NCBI RefSeq assembly: GCF_001644225.1
Contig: NZ_LSTV01000002.1
Location: 81,547 to 131,166 of the forward strand
DNA length: 49,620 nucleotides
DNA from: Microbacterium oleivorans
Lineage (GTDB): Bacteria > Actinomycetota > Actinomycetes > Actinomycetales > Microbacteriaceae
Direction: 5' to 3'
Shown: positions 24,471-32,345 of the stretch, one piece after another
Layout of the letters: each line of letters opens with the position of its first letter
Numbering within the stretch: position 1 is the stretch's first letter
Notes under the pieces: model-generated
Told to the model about the DNA's origin: nothing
Database searches by the model: none
Seen by the model: the letters and a program-made list of their open reading frames with translations, nothing else
Translations under genes and position numbers: made by a program

Positions 24471-25790
24471 ATGGCCGCGCAGACCCTGAACCGGGAGATC
24501 CTGCGCCTGGCCGTCCCCGCGCTGGGGGCGCTCGTGGCCGAGCCGATGTTCCTCATCGTGGATGCCGCCCTGATCGGACACCTCGGTGTCGTCCCGCTCG
24601 CCGGGCTCGGGATCGCGAGCGCCGTGCTGCAGACGATCGTCGGACTGATGATCTTCCTGGCCTACTCGACGACGCCCGCCGTCGCGAGGCGCTTCGGTGC
24701 GGGCGACAGTCGCAGCGCCGTCAGCGTCGGGATCGACGGGCTGTGGCTCGCCCTCGGGTTGGGGGCGCTGCTCGCCCTCGCCGGCTCGCTCGCGACACCG
24801 TGGCTCGTCGACCTCTTCGGGCCGTCGCGCGACGTCGCCGAGCAGGCGGTGACCTACCTCGCGCTGTCGATGTGGGGCCTGCCCGCCATGCTCATCGTCT
24901 TCGCCGCGACGGGACTGCTCCGCGGCATGCAGGACACGGTCACCCCGCTGTGGATCGCGGGGCTCGGCTTCGGCGCCAACGCACTTCTGAACTGGCTGTT
25001 CATCTACGGGTTCGGGTGGGGTATCGCGGGGTCGGCCGCCGGCACGGTCGCGGCGCAGTGGGGCATGGTCGCCGCGTACGCCGTGGTCATCGGACGCCTC
25101 GCGCGGCGGCACTCGGCATCCGTCCTCCCTCAGCGTGAGGGCGTGCGCGGGTCGGCGCGGTCGGGCGGGTGGCTGTTCCTGCGGACGGTCTCGCTGCGCG
25201 CGGCGCTGCTCGCGACCGTCGGCGTCGCGACGGGTCTCGGCATCGACGAGCTGGCCGGATGGCAGGTCGCGTTCACGATCTTCTCGACGGCGGCCTTCGC
25301 CCTCGACGCGCTCGCGATCGCGGCGCAGGCGCTGATCGGCCGCGGGCTGGGCGCGCAGGACGAACCGTTCGTGCGCCGTGTGCTCGGCCGCACGGTCGCG
25401 TGGGGCGCCTGGTTCGGGGTCATCGTCGGCGCACTGATCGCGGGTCTGTCGGGGGTCATCGGTCTCGCGTTCACCGGCGATCCGGAGCTCGCCGCCCTCA
25501 TCCAGCCGGCGCTCCTGGTCCTCGCCCTCGCGCAGCCGATCTGCGGCGTGGTCTTCGTGCTCGACGGCGTGCTCATGGGAGCCGGTGACGCGAAGTACCT
25601 CGCGATCGCCGGCGGCCTGAACCTCGTGCCGTACCTGCCGGTGCTGGTGATCCTGATCGCCGTGCACCCGACCGGATCGGGCGGGCTCGCGTGGCTCGCG
25701 GTCTGCTTCTTCGGCGTCTACATGCTCGCGCGCCTCGTGACGCTGGGCTGGCGGGTGCGGCGGGCCGAATGGCTGACCGTCGCGGTGTGA
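24471..25790 (+). CDS. MATE/DinF-family multidrug or metabolite exporter
   Basis: 439 residues with twelve hydrophobic segments in two related halves, the MATE layout. The first helix segment (LRLAVPALGALVAEPMFLIVDAALIGHLG) and the mid-protein LLRGMQDTVTPLW are typical of the DinF subgroup. Such proteins export cationic drugs, toxins or metabolites using Na+ or H+ gradients; the substrate here is unknown. A TAGGCT box 7 bases upstream suggests its own leaderless transcript. The stop is embedded in a small hairpin (25782-25799). Confidence 0.9.
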   Translation: MAAQTLNREILRLAVPALGALVAEPMFLIVDAALIGHLGVVPLAGLGIASAVLQTIVGLMIFLAYSTTPAVARRFGAGDSRSAVSVGIDGLWLALGLGALLALAGSLATPWLVDLFGPSRDVAEQAVTYLALSMWGLPAMLIVFAATGLLRGMQDTVTPLWIAGLGFGANALLNWLFIYGFGWGIAGSAAGTVAAQWGMVAAYAVVIGRLARRHSASVLPQREGVRGSARSGGWLFLRTVSLRAALLATVGVATGLGIDELAGWQVAFTIFSTAAFALDALAIAAQALIGRGLGAQDEPFVRRVLGRTVAWGAWFGVIVGALIAGLSGVIGLAFTGDPELAALIQPALLVLALAQPICGVVFVLDGVLMGAGDAKYLAIAGGLNLVPYLPVLVILIAVHPTGSGGLAWLAVCFFGVYMLARLVTLGWRVRRAEWLTVAV

Positions 25791-25806
25791 CGTCACCGCC
25801 GTCCCC

Positions 25807-25812
25807 TAGAGT
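25807..25812 (+). promoter_or_regulatory. -10 box TAGAGT, leaderless start at 25819
   Basis: Six bases before the ATG of the AAA ATPase gene, no ribosome site visible. Confidence 0.55.
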
Positions 25813-25818
25813 GCGGGC

Positions 25819-27243
25819 ATGGACCCGCGCGACGACGACTTCCTGAAGGACCTGCACCGCCTGGTGCAGCGGTTGAACCGGATGCCGGAGGCCGAGGACG
25901 CCCCACTGACCCCGCTCGGTGAGCGGGTAGCCGACCACCTCGGCGCCGACCCGACGGGGCTCCCGATGGTGTCGGAGTCGGTTCCGCCGCACCGGCTCGT
26001 CGACCTCGACCTCGCCCTCGACGCGCTCGCCGGCGACGACGCGGAGGTGCTCGGCCTGCGCGGCGGGCGGCACCTTCGCCACGAGGAGTTCGCGGGCCTG
26101 CTCGCCTCGCCCTACGCCCGCATCCAGCCGGGACCGGTCGAGTACGTGTCGGTCCCGACCGGGCCCGACACGAGCCGGCAGACCAAGTCGACGGCGCTCC
26201 GCCTCTTCCGTGTCGACGGGATGCCGGTGGCCGCCCTGCAGCGCGCGGCCGACCCGCAGACGGGTCGCGAGACCGCGACGCTCGACGTCGTGGCGGCGTC
26301 GCCCGAGGTCGCGTCGGGCCTGCTCGCGGAGGTGCGCCGACTGATGGCCGAGCTCAGTGTCGTCCGCGGCAACGTCGTAAGCTTCGCGCGCGGCGAGTTC
26401 GGGCACCACGGCATCGGCAAGATGACGTTCCTCGAGCGACCGACCGTGACCGCCGATCAGGTGATCCTGCCCGACGGGCTGCTCGACCGCATCCGTGCGC
26501 ACGTCGTCGACATCGGCGGCAGGGCAGGCGACCTGCGTGCGCGGGGGCAGCACCTCAAGCGCGGCGTGCTGCTGTACGGCCCTCCCGGCACGGGCAAGAC
26601 GCTGACCATCCGCCACCTCATCCACGAGACGCCGGGCACGACGGTCGTGCTGCTGCAGGGCGCGGCGCTCGGACTGATCGGCGAGGCGGCGGCGCTCGCC
26701 CGGGCGATGAGCCCCGCGCTCGTCGTGCTCGAGGACGTCGACCTCGTCGCCGCCGACCGCGGCGACTTCGGTCTGCAGCCGCTGCTGTTCGAGGTGCTCG
26801 ACGCGCTCGACGGCCTCGACGGCGACGCCGATGTCGCATTCGTCCTCACCACGAACCGGGCCGAGATCCTCGAGCCGGCGCTGGCCGCCCGCCCCGGCCG
26901 CGTGGACCTCGCGCTCGAGATCCCGCTGCCCGACCTGCCGGCGCGGCAGCAGTTGTTCCAGGTCTACGGCGGCGGCCTGCCGCTGTCGGCCGAGGCCCTC
27001 GCGACGGCCGCCGAGCGCGCCGAGGGGGTCACGGCATCCTTCGTCAAGGAGGTCATCCGCCGGGCGGTGCTGCGCGCCGTCAGCGACGACCGCGACGTGA
27101 CCGACGACGACCTCGCCGTGGCGCTCGACGCGATGCTCGAGGACACCCGCGGCATCTCGCGCGTGCTGTTCGGCGGCGACGCGGCGGCCGATGCGCAGGC
27201 CACCGGCGGGCACGGGTCGGCGGAGTTCGGGATGTTCGGCTGA
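25819..27243 (+). CDS. AAA-family ATPase with a uncharacterised N-terminal domain
   Basis: 474 residues. The N-terminal 240 residues are mixed alpha/beta without a motif I recognise. The AAA module follows: Walker A GPPGTGKT (about 254-261), Walker B VVLEDVDL, sensor-1 LTTNRAE, and an arginine-rich ARPGRVD second-region motif, then a helical lid. This arrangement resembles CDC48/FtsH-class AAA proteins, but no protease or membrane segment is present. It probably remodels or unfolds a protein partner. Its stop overlaps the start of a lipoprotein gene by one base (TGATG), so the two are co-translated; why is unclear. Confidence 0.85.
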   Translation: MDPRDDDFLKDLHRLVQRLNRMPEAEDAPLTPLGERVADHLGADPTGLPMVSESVPPHRLVDLDLALDALAGDDAEVLGLRGGRHLRHEEFAGLLASPYARIQPGPVEYVSVPTGPDTSRQTKSTALRLFRVDGMPVAALQRAADPQTGRETATLDVVAASPEVASGLLAEVRRLMAELSVVRGNVVSFARGEFGHHGIGKMTFLERPTVTADQVILPDGLLDRIRAHVVDIGGRAGDLRARGQHLKRGVLLYGPPGTGKTLTIRHLIHETPGTTVVLLQGAALGLIGEAAALARAMSPALVVLEDVDLVAADRGDFGLQPLLFEVLDALDGLDGDADVAFVLTTNRAEILEPALAARPGRVDLALEIPLPDLPARQQLFQVYGGGLPLSAEALATAAERAEGVTASFVKEVIRRAVLRAVSDDRDVTDDDLAVALDAMLEDTRGISRVLFGGDAAADAQATGGHGSAEFGMFG

Positions 27244-27650
27244 TGCGCCGGCGGGGGTCGGTGCTCGCGGCGACCATCGTGGCCGTCGCCCTCGCCGGCT
27301 GCAGCGGCGGCGTCCTGGCCGGGGGCACGGCGCACGGCGCGTGCGAGGCGCCGACTCTGACGGTGTCACCCGAGACGGCGGCTCCCGGCGAGACCGTCGA
27401 CCTCACCGGCGCCGGATGGACCGTCTGCAACGACACTCCGAACGACCCCTCGGGGGAGGCGGCCTGGCGGGAGGTGACCGTCGAGTTGCGCCAGGACGGC
27501 GCATCCCGTGTGCTCGGCACCGCGCCGATCGAGGACGGCCGCCTCGACACGGAGGTCACCGTCCCCGCCGACGCACGACCCGGGTTCGCCCTGCTGGTCG
27601 TCGGCCGAACCGACGCCACCTACACCGTCGGCCTCACGATCGAGGACTGA
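27243..27650 (+). CDS. Small lipoprotein with an immunoglobulin-like domain
   Basis: 135 residues. Signal peptide with lipobox LAGC (Cys near residue 20), then one compact beta domain: LTVSPETAAPGETVDLTGAG is the opening strand pair common in Ig-like surface modules, and the end (FALLVVGRTDATYTVGLTIED) gives the last strands. Two cysteines (CEAP, WTVCND) could form a disulphide. It overlaps the AAA ATPase stop. Function unknown. Confidence 0.75.
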   Translation: MRRRGSVLAATIVAVALAGCSGGVLAGGTAHGACEAPTLTVSPETAAPGETVDLTGAGWTVCNDTPNDPSGEAAWREVTVELRQDGASRVLGTAPIEDGRLDTEVTVPADARPGFALLVVGRTDATYTVGLTIED

Positions 27651-27755
27651 CCGCCGCGGGAGCCTCAGGCGGTGTGGACGACGGCGACACCCGCCCACTA
27701 CGGTGGCGGGACGCCCGCACCTTCGGCTGCGGCGACCGATCGGGGGACCGGACAG

Positions 27756-28184
27756 ATGACCACGGCGCACCGCACGACGACGCTCGGAACGATCCTGGTG
27801 GTGGTCTCGGGGGTCGGCGTGCTCGTCGCCGCCGGCGCCCTCGCGACCTTTCTCGTTACCCCCGACAGCACCACGACCGAGCTCGCGATCGTCGTCGGCG
27901 GCGCCGGGACGGCGACGGTCGCCGGCATCGCGGGGGTGTGCCTGCACCGCATCCGCGTCGTCGTCTCCCTCCTCGCGACGCTCGGCTACCTGCTCGCGGG
28001 CGCCATCCTCACCGTCGGCGCGGCGGCCATCCTGCACGACGCGGCGCAGGGCGGCTTCGCGAACATCGGCGCCGCCATGCTCCTGCTGGTCGGCGCGGTG
28101 ATCGCGCTCCCGGCGCTCGCCCTGACGCTCGCGCTGGCGTTCTTCGTCGTGCGCGACGGGCGCCGCAGGGCGGTCACCGCCTGA
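27756..28184 (+). CDS. Four-helix integral membrane protein, unknown function
   Basis: 142 residues from ATG 27756 (MTTAHRTTTLG). Four hydrophobic segments of about 20 residues fill most of the protein, with a short basic C-terminus (RDGRRRAV). An in-frame GTG/ATG region near 27672 would add 28 proline- and glycine-rich residues and is less likely. TACGGT at 27699-27704 could be its -10 box. It ends 4 bases from the convergent RNA methyltransferase gene. No family recognised. Confidence 0.65.
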   Translation: MTTAHRTTTLGTILVVVSGVGVLVAAGALATFLVTPDSTTTELAIVVGGAGTATVAGIAGVCLHRIRVVVSLLATLGYLLAGAILTVGAAAILHDAAQGGFANIGAAMLLLVGAVIALPALALTLALAFFVVRDGRRRAVTA

Positions 28185-28187
28185 GCG

Positions 28188-28826
28188 TCACGCGTACCGG
28201 CGGCACCACTCGTACATGACGACCGCCGCGGCGGCCGAGGCGTTGATCGACCGGGTCGACCCGTACTGGGTGATCTCGACGACTCCGGATGCCGCGGCGA
28301 GCGCCTCGGGCGACAGCCCCGGTCCCTCCTGCCCGAAGAGCAGGACGCAGCGCTCGGGCAGGTCCGAGCGGTCGACCGGCACCGAGCCGTCGACGTTGTC
28401 GATCGCGAGGATCGGGAGCCCGGCGGCATCCGCCCACGCGGCGAAGGCCGCGACGTCCTCGTGATGGCGGACGTGCTGGTACCGGTCGGTCACCATGGCC
28501 CCGCGACGGTTCCAGCGCCGCTTGCCGATGATGTGCACCTCGGCCGCCCCGAACGCGTTGGCGCTGCGCACGATCGAGCCGATGTTCATGTCGTGCTGCC
28601 AGTTCTCGATCGCGACGTGGAACGGATGCCGCTTCTCGTCGAGGTCCGCCACGATCGCCGCCATCGTCCAGTAGCGGTAGCGGTCGATCACGTTGCGGCG
28701 GTCGCCGTCCGCGAGCAGGTCGCGGTCGTACCGCGGGTCGTCGGGCCAGGCGTCCGGGCCGCCCGGCCACGGGCCGACGCCGACGGGGAGCTGCGGTTCC
28801 GCGTCGGGATCAATCTGCTCGGGCAC
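28188..28826 (-). CDS. TrmH/SpoU-family RNA 2'-O-methyltransferase
   Basis: 212 residues, GTG start. The three SPOUT motifs are clear: MNIGSIVRSANAFG (motif 1), LLFGQEGPGLSPE (motif 2) and SINASAAAAVVMYEW (motif 3), which form the trefoil-knot SAM site. It methylates a ribose 2'-OH in rRNA or tRNA; the target nucleotide cannot be told from sequence. TAGCCT lies 6 bases before the GTG on the minus strand, so the transcript is probably leaderless. Confidence 0.9.
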   Translation of the reverse strand: MPEQIDPDAEPQLPVGVGPWPGGPDAWPDDPRYDRDLLADGDRRNVIDRYRYWTMAAIVADLDEKRHPFHVAIENWQHDMNIGSIVRSANAFGAAEVHIIGKRRWNRRGAMVTDRYQHVRHHEDVAAFAAWADAAGLPILAIDNVDGSVPVDRSDLPERCVLLFGQEGPGLSPEALAAASGVVEITQYGSTRSINASAAAAVVMYEWCRRYA

Positions 28827-28832
28827 CGATCC

Positions 28833-28838
28833 AGGCTA
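28833..28838 (-). promoter_or_regulatory. -10 box TAGCCT, leaderless start at 28826
   Basis: Minus-strand box six bases before the GTG of the RNA methyltransferase gene. Confidence 0.5.
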
Positions 28839-28877
28839 GCCGCGCGCGGCGCAGTGCGCCCCGTGCACCCGTTCGTC

Positions 28878-28959
28878 GCCGAATCACCAGCCGCGTGCCG
28901 AATCACCATCGGAATGCGCGCATTCGAATGGTGACTCGGCAGCCGAGTGGTGATTCGGC
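28878..28959. repeat. Four-unit palindromic element, family II, copy 1
   Basis: GCCGAATCACCA occurs at 28878-28889 and 28897-28908; its complement occurs at 28929-28940 (one mismatch) and 28948-28959. Layout is 12-7-12-20-12-7-12, total 82 bases. The central spacer holds a perfect GAATGCGCGCATTC palindrome. It lies between the divergent RNA methyltransferase and mntH genes. The second copy is at 32077-32158. Confidence 0.88.
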
Positions 28960-29031
28960 CCAGGGGGCGACGCCGCACGCGCGCCGTGCCACGCGCGCAA
29001 CAGCACGAGCACCGCATCGCACCCGATGCGT

Positions 29032-29054
29032 TAGATTTTTCGGTATGCCGAAAA
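29032..29054 (+). promoter_or_regulatory. mntH promoter and palindromic operator over the start codon
   Basis: TAGATT (29032-29037) is a -10 box 7 bases before the ATG. TTTTCGG-TATG-CCGAAAA (29037-29054) is a perfect 7-base inverted repeat whose centre contains the ATG itself. The DtxR/MntR-type regulator encoded two genes on is the obvious ligand, repressing when Mn2+ is plentiful. Confidence 0.72.
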
Positions 29055-30331
29055 CCGACCTCGCCCCGAGGCCCGTGCCCGCGCGCACCGGCCGACGCGC
29101 GGCGTGGCTGCTGGGACCTGCACTGGTCGCCGGGGTCGCCTACCTCGACCCGGGCAACGTCGCGAGCAACATGACCGCGGGCGCCCGCTACGGCTACCTG
29201 CTCGTCTGGGTCGTCGTGCTCGGCAACGTCATGGCGTGGCTCATCCAGTACCTGTCGGCGAAACTCGGCATCGTCACCGGGCAGAGCCTGCCCGAGGTGC
29301 TCGGCAGCCGCATCCGCAGCAACACCGCGCGTCGCGCCTACTGGCTGCAGGCCGAACTGGTCGCGATGGCCACCGACGTCGCGGAGATCATCGGCGGCGC
29401 CGTCGCGCTGTGGCTGCTGTTCGGCGTCCCCCTGCTGTGGGGCGGGCTCATCACCGGCGCGGTCTCGATCGCGCTCCTGCTGATCCAGTCGCGTCGCGGG
29501 GCGCGCAGCTTCGAGTTCGTCATCATCGGGCTCATGGCGATCATCGCCCTCGGCTTCACCTACGGCGTCTTCATCGGCCCACCCGAGTCCGCCGGCGTCG
29601 CCCGGGGCCTCCTCCCCCGGTTCGACGGCACCGACTCGGTGCTGCTGGCGGCATCCATCCTCGGGGCGACGATCATGCCGCACGCGATCTACGCGCACAG
29701 CTCGCTCGCCCGCGACCGCTTCCGTCCCGCCGAGGACCGCAAGAGGACGGATGCCGCGGCCGCCGACGCCGCGATCGACACCCGCCGCATCCTCCGCGCC
29801 ACCCGGTGGGACGTGACGATCGCGCTCGCGATCGCCGGCACCGTGAACCTCTGCATCCTGCTGCTGGCCGCGGCGAACCTCGCCGGGGTCCCCGGCACCG
29901 ACAGCCTCGAGGGCGCGTACGCGGCGCTGCAAGACGGCATCGGACCGGTCGTCGCGACGCTGTTCGCGGTCGGCCTGCTCGCGAGCGGACTGGCCAGCAG
30001 CGCGGTCGGCGCCTACGCCGGGGCGGAGATCATGCACGGGCTCCTCCGCGTCCGCATCCCGCTCCTCGCCCGCCGCCTCGTGACGCTCGTCCCCGCGCTC
30101 GCGATCCTCGCCCTCGGCGTCGACCCGACGTTCGCGCTGATCCTCAGCCAGGTGATCCTGAGCTTCGGCATCCCGTTCGCCCTCATCCCCCTCGTCGCGC
30201 TCACCGCGAAGCGCGACGTGCTCGGCGGCTACCGCAACCGAGTGTGGACGACGGCCGCGGGCATCCTGGCCTCGGTGTTCCTCGTGACGCTCAACGCCCT
30301 GCTGCTCTGGCTGACCCTCTTCGGCGGATAA
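29045..30331 (+). CDS. mntH: Nramp-family manganese transporter MntH
   Basis: 428 residues, ATG 29045. Eleven or so hydrophobic helices; the Nramp metal-binding motif YLDPGN in helix 1 and the helix-6 region ATIMPHAIYAHSS (Met-Pro-His) are both present. It imports Mn2+ (and possibly Fe2+) with protons. An upstream in-frame ATG at 28895 lies inside the repeat region and is rejected. The operator palindrome and -10 box sit on the start codon. The DtxR-family gene follows after 10 bases. Confidence 0.93.
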   Translation: MPKTDLAPRPVPARTGRRAAWLLGPALVAGVAYLDPGNVASNMTAGARYGYLLVWVVVLGNVMAWLIQYLSAKLGIVTGQSLPEVLGSRIRSNTARRAYWLQAELVAMATDVAEIIGGAVALWLLFGVPLLWGGLITGAVSIALLLIQSRRGARSFEFVIIGLMAIIALGFTYGVFIGPPESAGVARGLLPRFDGTDSVLLAASILGATIMPHAIYAHSSLARDRFRPAEDRKRTDAAAADAAIDTRRILRATRWDVTIALAIAGTVNLCILLLAAANLAGVPGTDSLEGAYAALQDGIGPVVATLFAVGLLASGLASSAVGAYAGAEIMHGLLRVRIPLLARRLVTLVPALAILALGVDPTFALILSQVILSFGIPFALIPLVALTAKRDVLGGYRNRVWTTAAGILASVFLVTLNALLLWLTLFGG

Positions 30332-30334
30332 TCT
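30329..30334 (+). promoter_or_regulatory. Possible -10 box TAATCT, leaderless start at 30342
   Basis: Seven bases before the GTG of mntR, overlapping the mntH stop codon (TAA). It may give mntR its own promoter, or may be coincidence because the genes are only 10 bases apart. Confidence 0.35.
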
Positions 30335-30341
30335 GGGGTCC

Positions 30342-30986
30342 GTGCCCGCCTCCGTGTCCACGGTCGACGATTACCTCAAGACGATCTACCACCACACCGA
30401 GTGGCAGACCGATCCCGTCACCCCGTCGGTGCTCGCCGCCGAACTCGGACTCGCGCCGTCGTCGGTCACCGAGATGGTCAAGAAGCTCGCCGCGCAGGGC
30501 CTCGTGGCGCACCGCCCGTACGGACCGATCTCGCTGACGGATGCCGGGACCTCCCGCGCGACCGCGGTGATCCGCCGTCACCGCCTCATCGAGACGTGGC
30601 TCGTGCGCGAGTTCGGCTACGCATGGGACGAGGTGCACGACGAGGCCGAGGTGCTCGAGCACACGATCAGCGACCGCCTGCTCGCGGGCATCGACGCGCG
30701 GCTCGGCCACCCGCGGTTCGACCCGCACGGCGACGCGATCCCGGGGCCCGACGGCAGTGTCGAGCGCGAGCCGTTCGTCCTGCTCGCCGAGGCGACGATC
30801 GGGCACACCGGCCGCGTGCTGCGCGTGTCGGACCGCGACCCCGCGCTGCTGCGCTCGCTCGAAGAGATCGGCATCGACGTCGGCCACACCCTGACGGCGA
30901 CGGGGCGGGGCGCCGTGCAGATCGACGGCGGTCCGACGATCGAGTTGCCGCCGGCCGCCGCGCAGGCGGTGTGGCTGACCGCCTGA
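30342..30986 (+). CDS. mntR: DtxR/MntR-family metal-dependent repressor
   Basis: 214 residues, GTG start. N-terminal winged helix (VDDYLKTIYHHTEWQ, then AELGLAPSSVTEMVKKLAAQGLV), central dimerisation and metal domain (HRLIETWLVREFGYAWDEVHDEAEVLEH) and a C-terminal SH3-like/FeoA-type domain (GRVLRVSDRDP). The full three-domain form is as in DtxR and IdeR. Immediately behind mntH, it most likely senses Mn2+ and binds the palindrome at 29037-29054. An iron-sensing role is less likely, since that operator lacks the TTAGG iron-box pattern. Confidence 0.88.
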   Translation: MPASVSTVDDYLKTIYHHTEWQTDPVTPSVLAAELGLAPSSVTEMVKKLAAQGLVAHRPYGPISLTDAGTSRATAVIRRHRLIETWLVREFGYAWDEVHDEAEVLEHTISDRLLAGIDARLGHPRFDPHGDAIPGPDGSVEREPFVLLAEATIGHTGRVLRVSDRDPALLRSLEEIGIDVGHTLTATGRGAVQIDGGPTIELPPAAAQAVWLTA

Positions 30987-31058
30987 GTCAGCGCGCGCTC
31001 TTGCCGGGAGCACCGCACGTCCGCACGACCGCCGGTGCTGCTGTCGCACCGCGCGGGA

Positions 31059-32012
31059 TCAGCGCAGGCGCAGCCGCCGGCCCTTCAGGTACGGCCATTC
31101 GGTGCGTGTCGCGTGCTCGGCGTAGTGCCACATGCGGGCGCCGACGTCGGGGTCGATCGCGATCCGCGGCGCGCGCTCGAGCACCGGCGCGCCGGTGTAC
31201 GTCCGCGCGGGACCCCAATACTGGCCGCCCTCGGCGTCGGGGTCGACGAGCGCGCGCACCGGCGCCCACGCTCCGCGCTCCTTCGACTGCGCGACGGCGG
31301 CCTGCAGACCGCCGAGCAGGCGTTTGCGCCGCGACGGCGCGCTGACGCCGGGGATCCGTCGCGTCCGCCCGCCGAGCGAGTAGCCGGGATGCGCGACGAG
31401 GCTCTGGACGGGGACGGATGCCGCGCGCAGCCGCCGGTCCGCTTCGAACCCGAGCGCCGCGGTGGCGACCTTCGACTGCACGTACGCCCGCCACGGCGTG
31501 TAGTCGTCGACGAGTTCGGGGTCGATCGGGTCCCACGGGAAGAGCTTGGTCGCGATCGAGCCGAGCCAGACCATGCGGCCGCGGGCTGCGGCGAGCGCGG
31601 GCAGCACGGCACCGGCGAGCGCGTAGTGGCCGAGCGCGTTCGTGGCGATGACGAGCTCGTGCCCGTCTCGGGTCACCTCGCGCTCCTCCGGCGGGTGGAC
31701 GATACCCGCGTTGAAGAGGGCGCCGTGCAGTCCGACGCGTCCGCGGACGGTTGCGGCGGCGGCGCGGACCGAGCCCAGGTTGCTCGTGTCGAGCGCGAGG
31801 GTCTCGAGGTCGGCATCCGGCACCTGATCGAGGATCGCCGCCCGCGCGCGCGACAGCCGCGAGGGGTTCCGAGCCGTCATGACGACGTGGGCACCGGCTG
31901 CGGCGAGCTGCAGACAGCTGAAGAATCCGACACCCGTATTCGAGCCGGTGACGAGGTAACGACGACCGCTCAGATCGGGGAGATCGTCCGGGTCCCAGTC
32001 ATCGCGTGCCAC
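31059..32012 (-). CDS. Short-chain dehydrogenase/reductase (retinol-dehydrogenase-like SDR)
   Basis: 317 residues from GTG 32012 (MARDDWDPDDLPDLSGRR). The cofactor motif TGSNTGVG is near 25-32, NAG in LFNAGIVH, the catalytic Ser in WLGSIATK and YVQSK as Tyr/Lys pair. ARN after strand 2 suggests NADP(H). Substrate unknown; this subgroup acts on lipophilic alcohols or ketones. The GTG start is favoured because TAGGGT lies exactly 7 bases upstream. Longer starts (ATG 32141) would run through the palindromic element. Confidence 0.82.
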   Translation of the reverse strand: MARDDWDPDDLPDLSGRRYLVTGSNTGVGFFSCLQLAAAGAHVVMTARNPSRLSRARAAILDQVPDADLETLALDTSNLGSVRAAAATVRGRVGLHGALFNAGIVHPPEEREVTRDGHELVIATNALGHYALAGAVLPALAAARGRMVWLGSIATKLFPWDPIDPELVDDYTPWRAYVQSKVATAALGFEADRRLRAASVPVQSLVAHPGYSLGGRTRRIPGVSAPSRRKRLLGGLQAAVAQSKERGAWAPVRALVDPDAEGGQYWGPARTYTGAPVLERAPRIAIDPDVGARMWHYAEHATRTEWPYLKGRRLRLR

Positions 32013-32019
32013 ATGCTCG

Positions 32020-32025
32020 ACCCTA
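32020..32025 (-). promoter_or_regulatory. -10 box TAGGGT, leaderless start at 32012
   Basis: Minus-strand box seven bases before the GTG of the SDR gene; it decides the start among several in-frame candidates. Confidence 0.55.
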
Positions 32026-32076
32026 CGCTCGGCACCTATGCGTGGCATCCTCTTGCGCTCGGCGTTCCGACGGCGT

Positions 32077-32158
32077 GCCGAATCACCAGCCGCGTGCCGA
32101 GTCACCAGCCGATTGCGGGCATTTCCGTGGTGATTCGGCACCTCGGTGGTGATTCGGA
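32077..32158. repeat. Four-unit palindromic element, family II, copy 2
   Basis: GCCGAATCACCA (32077-32088), GCCGAGTCACCA (32096-32107), TGGTGATTCGGC (32128-32139) and TGGTGATTCGGA (32147-32158). The 12-7-12-20-12-7-12 layout is identical to the copy at 28878, while the 20-base centre differs. It lies between divergent genes (SDR and a small membrane protein). Confidence 0.88.
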
Positions 32159-32198
32159 GCCGGAGCTCACCCGCCGCGGCGCGTGCGAGAGTGGACGC

Positions 32199-32345
32199 AT
32201 GAACGAGCTCGAGCAGAACCTGCTGTACAGCGTCGTCGGACTGTCGCTGCTGACCTCGCTCGTGCTCATCGTCGTCCGCGGGTTCCGACGGCGCGGCGAC
32301 GACCGCCGCGGTCGCAAGCCGTGGGACGACCTCGAACCCAAGTGA
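32199..32345 (+). CDS. 48-residue single-helix membrane protein
   Basis: ATG 32199 to stop 32345. One transmembrane segment (about residues 9-27, YSVVGLSLLTSLVLIVV) is followed by a strongly basic stretch (RGFRRRGDDRRGRK) and an acidic end. It is too short for a family call. It abuts the convergent pyrE gene with no gap. GAGAGT 6 bases upstream is a weak -10 box. A genuine gene is likely from its clean start, helix and basic inside rule; function unknown. Confidence 0.55.
   Translation: MNELEQNLLYSVVGLSLLTSLVLIVVRGFRRRGDDRRGRKPWDDLEPK

Noticed and set aside
22725..25796. A 1023-codon minus-strand frame opposite rhaB and the MATE gene
   Set aside because: The translation is charged low-complexity sequence typical of the antisense of GC-biased codons, with no motif.
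28895..29044. An N-terminal extension of MntH
   Set aside because: The extra 50 residues translate the palindromic element and the -10 box/operator; the ATG at 29045 has correct promoter spacing and the normal Nramp start.
28960..29044. A manganese riboswitch (yybP-ykoY type) upstream of mntH
   Set aside because: The predicted transcript has no leader, and no paired structure with the expected loops is visible.
32013..32141. An N-terminal extension of the SDR protein
   Set aside because: It would read through the family II element; GTG 32012 lies 7 bases after TAGGGT and begins just before the Rossmann motif.
10096..32158. The four-unit palindromes as integron attC sites
   Set aside because: attC sites also have two units facing two inverted units, but they need RYYYAAC/GTTRRRY core boxes and accompany gene cassettes and an integrase. 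Neither is present here.
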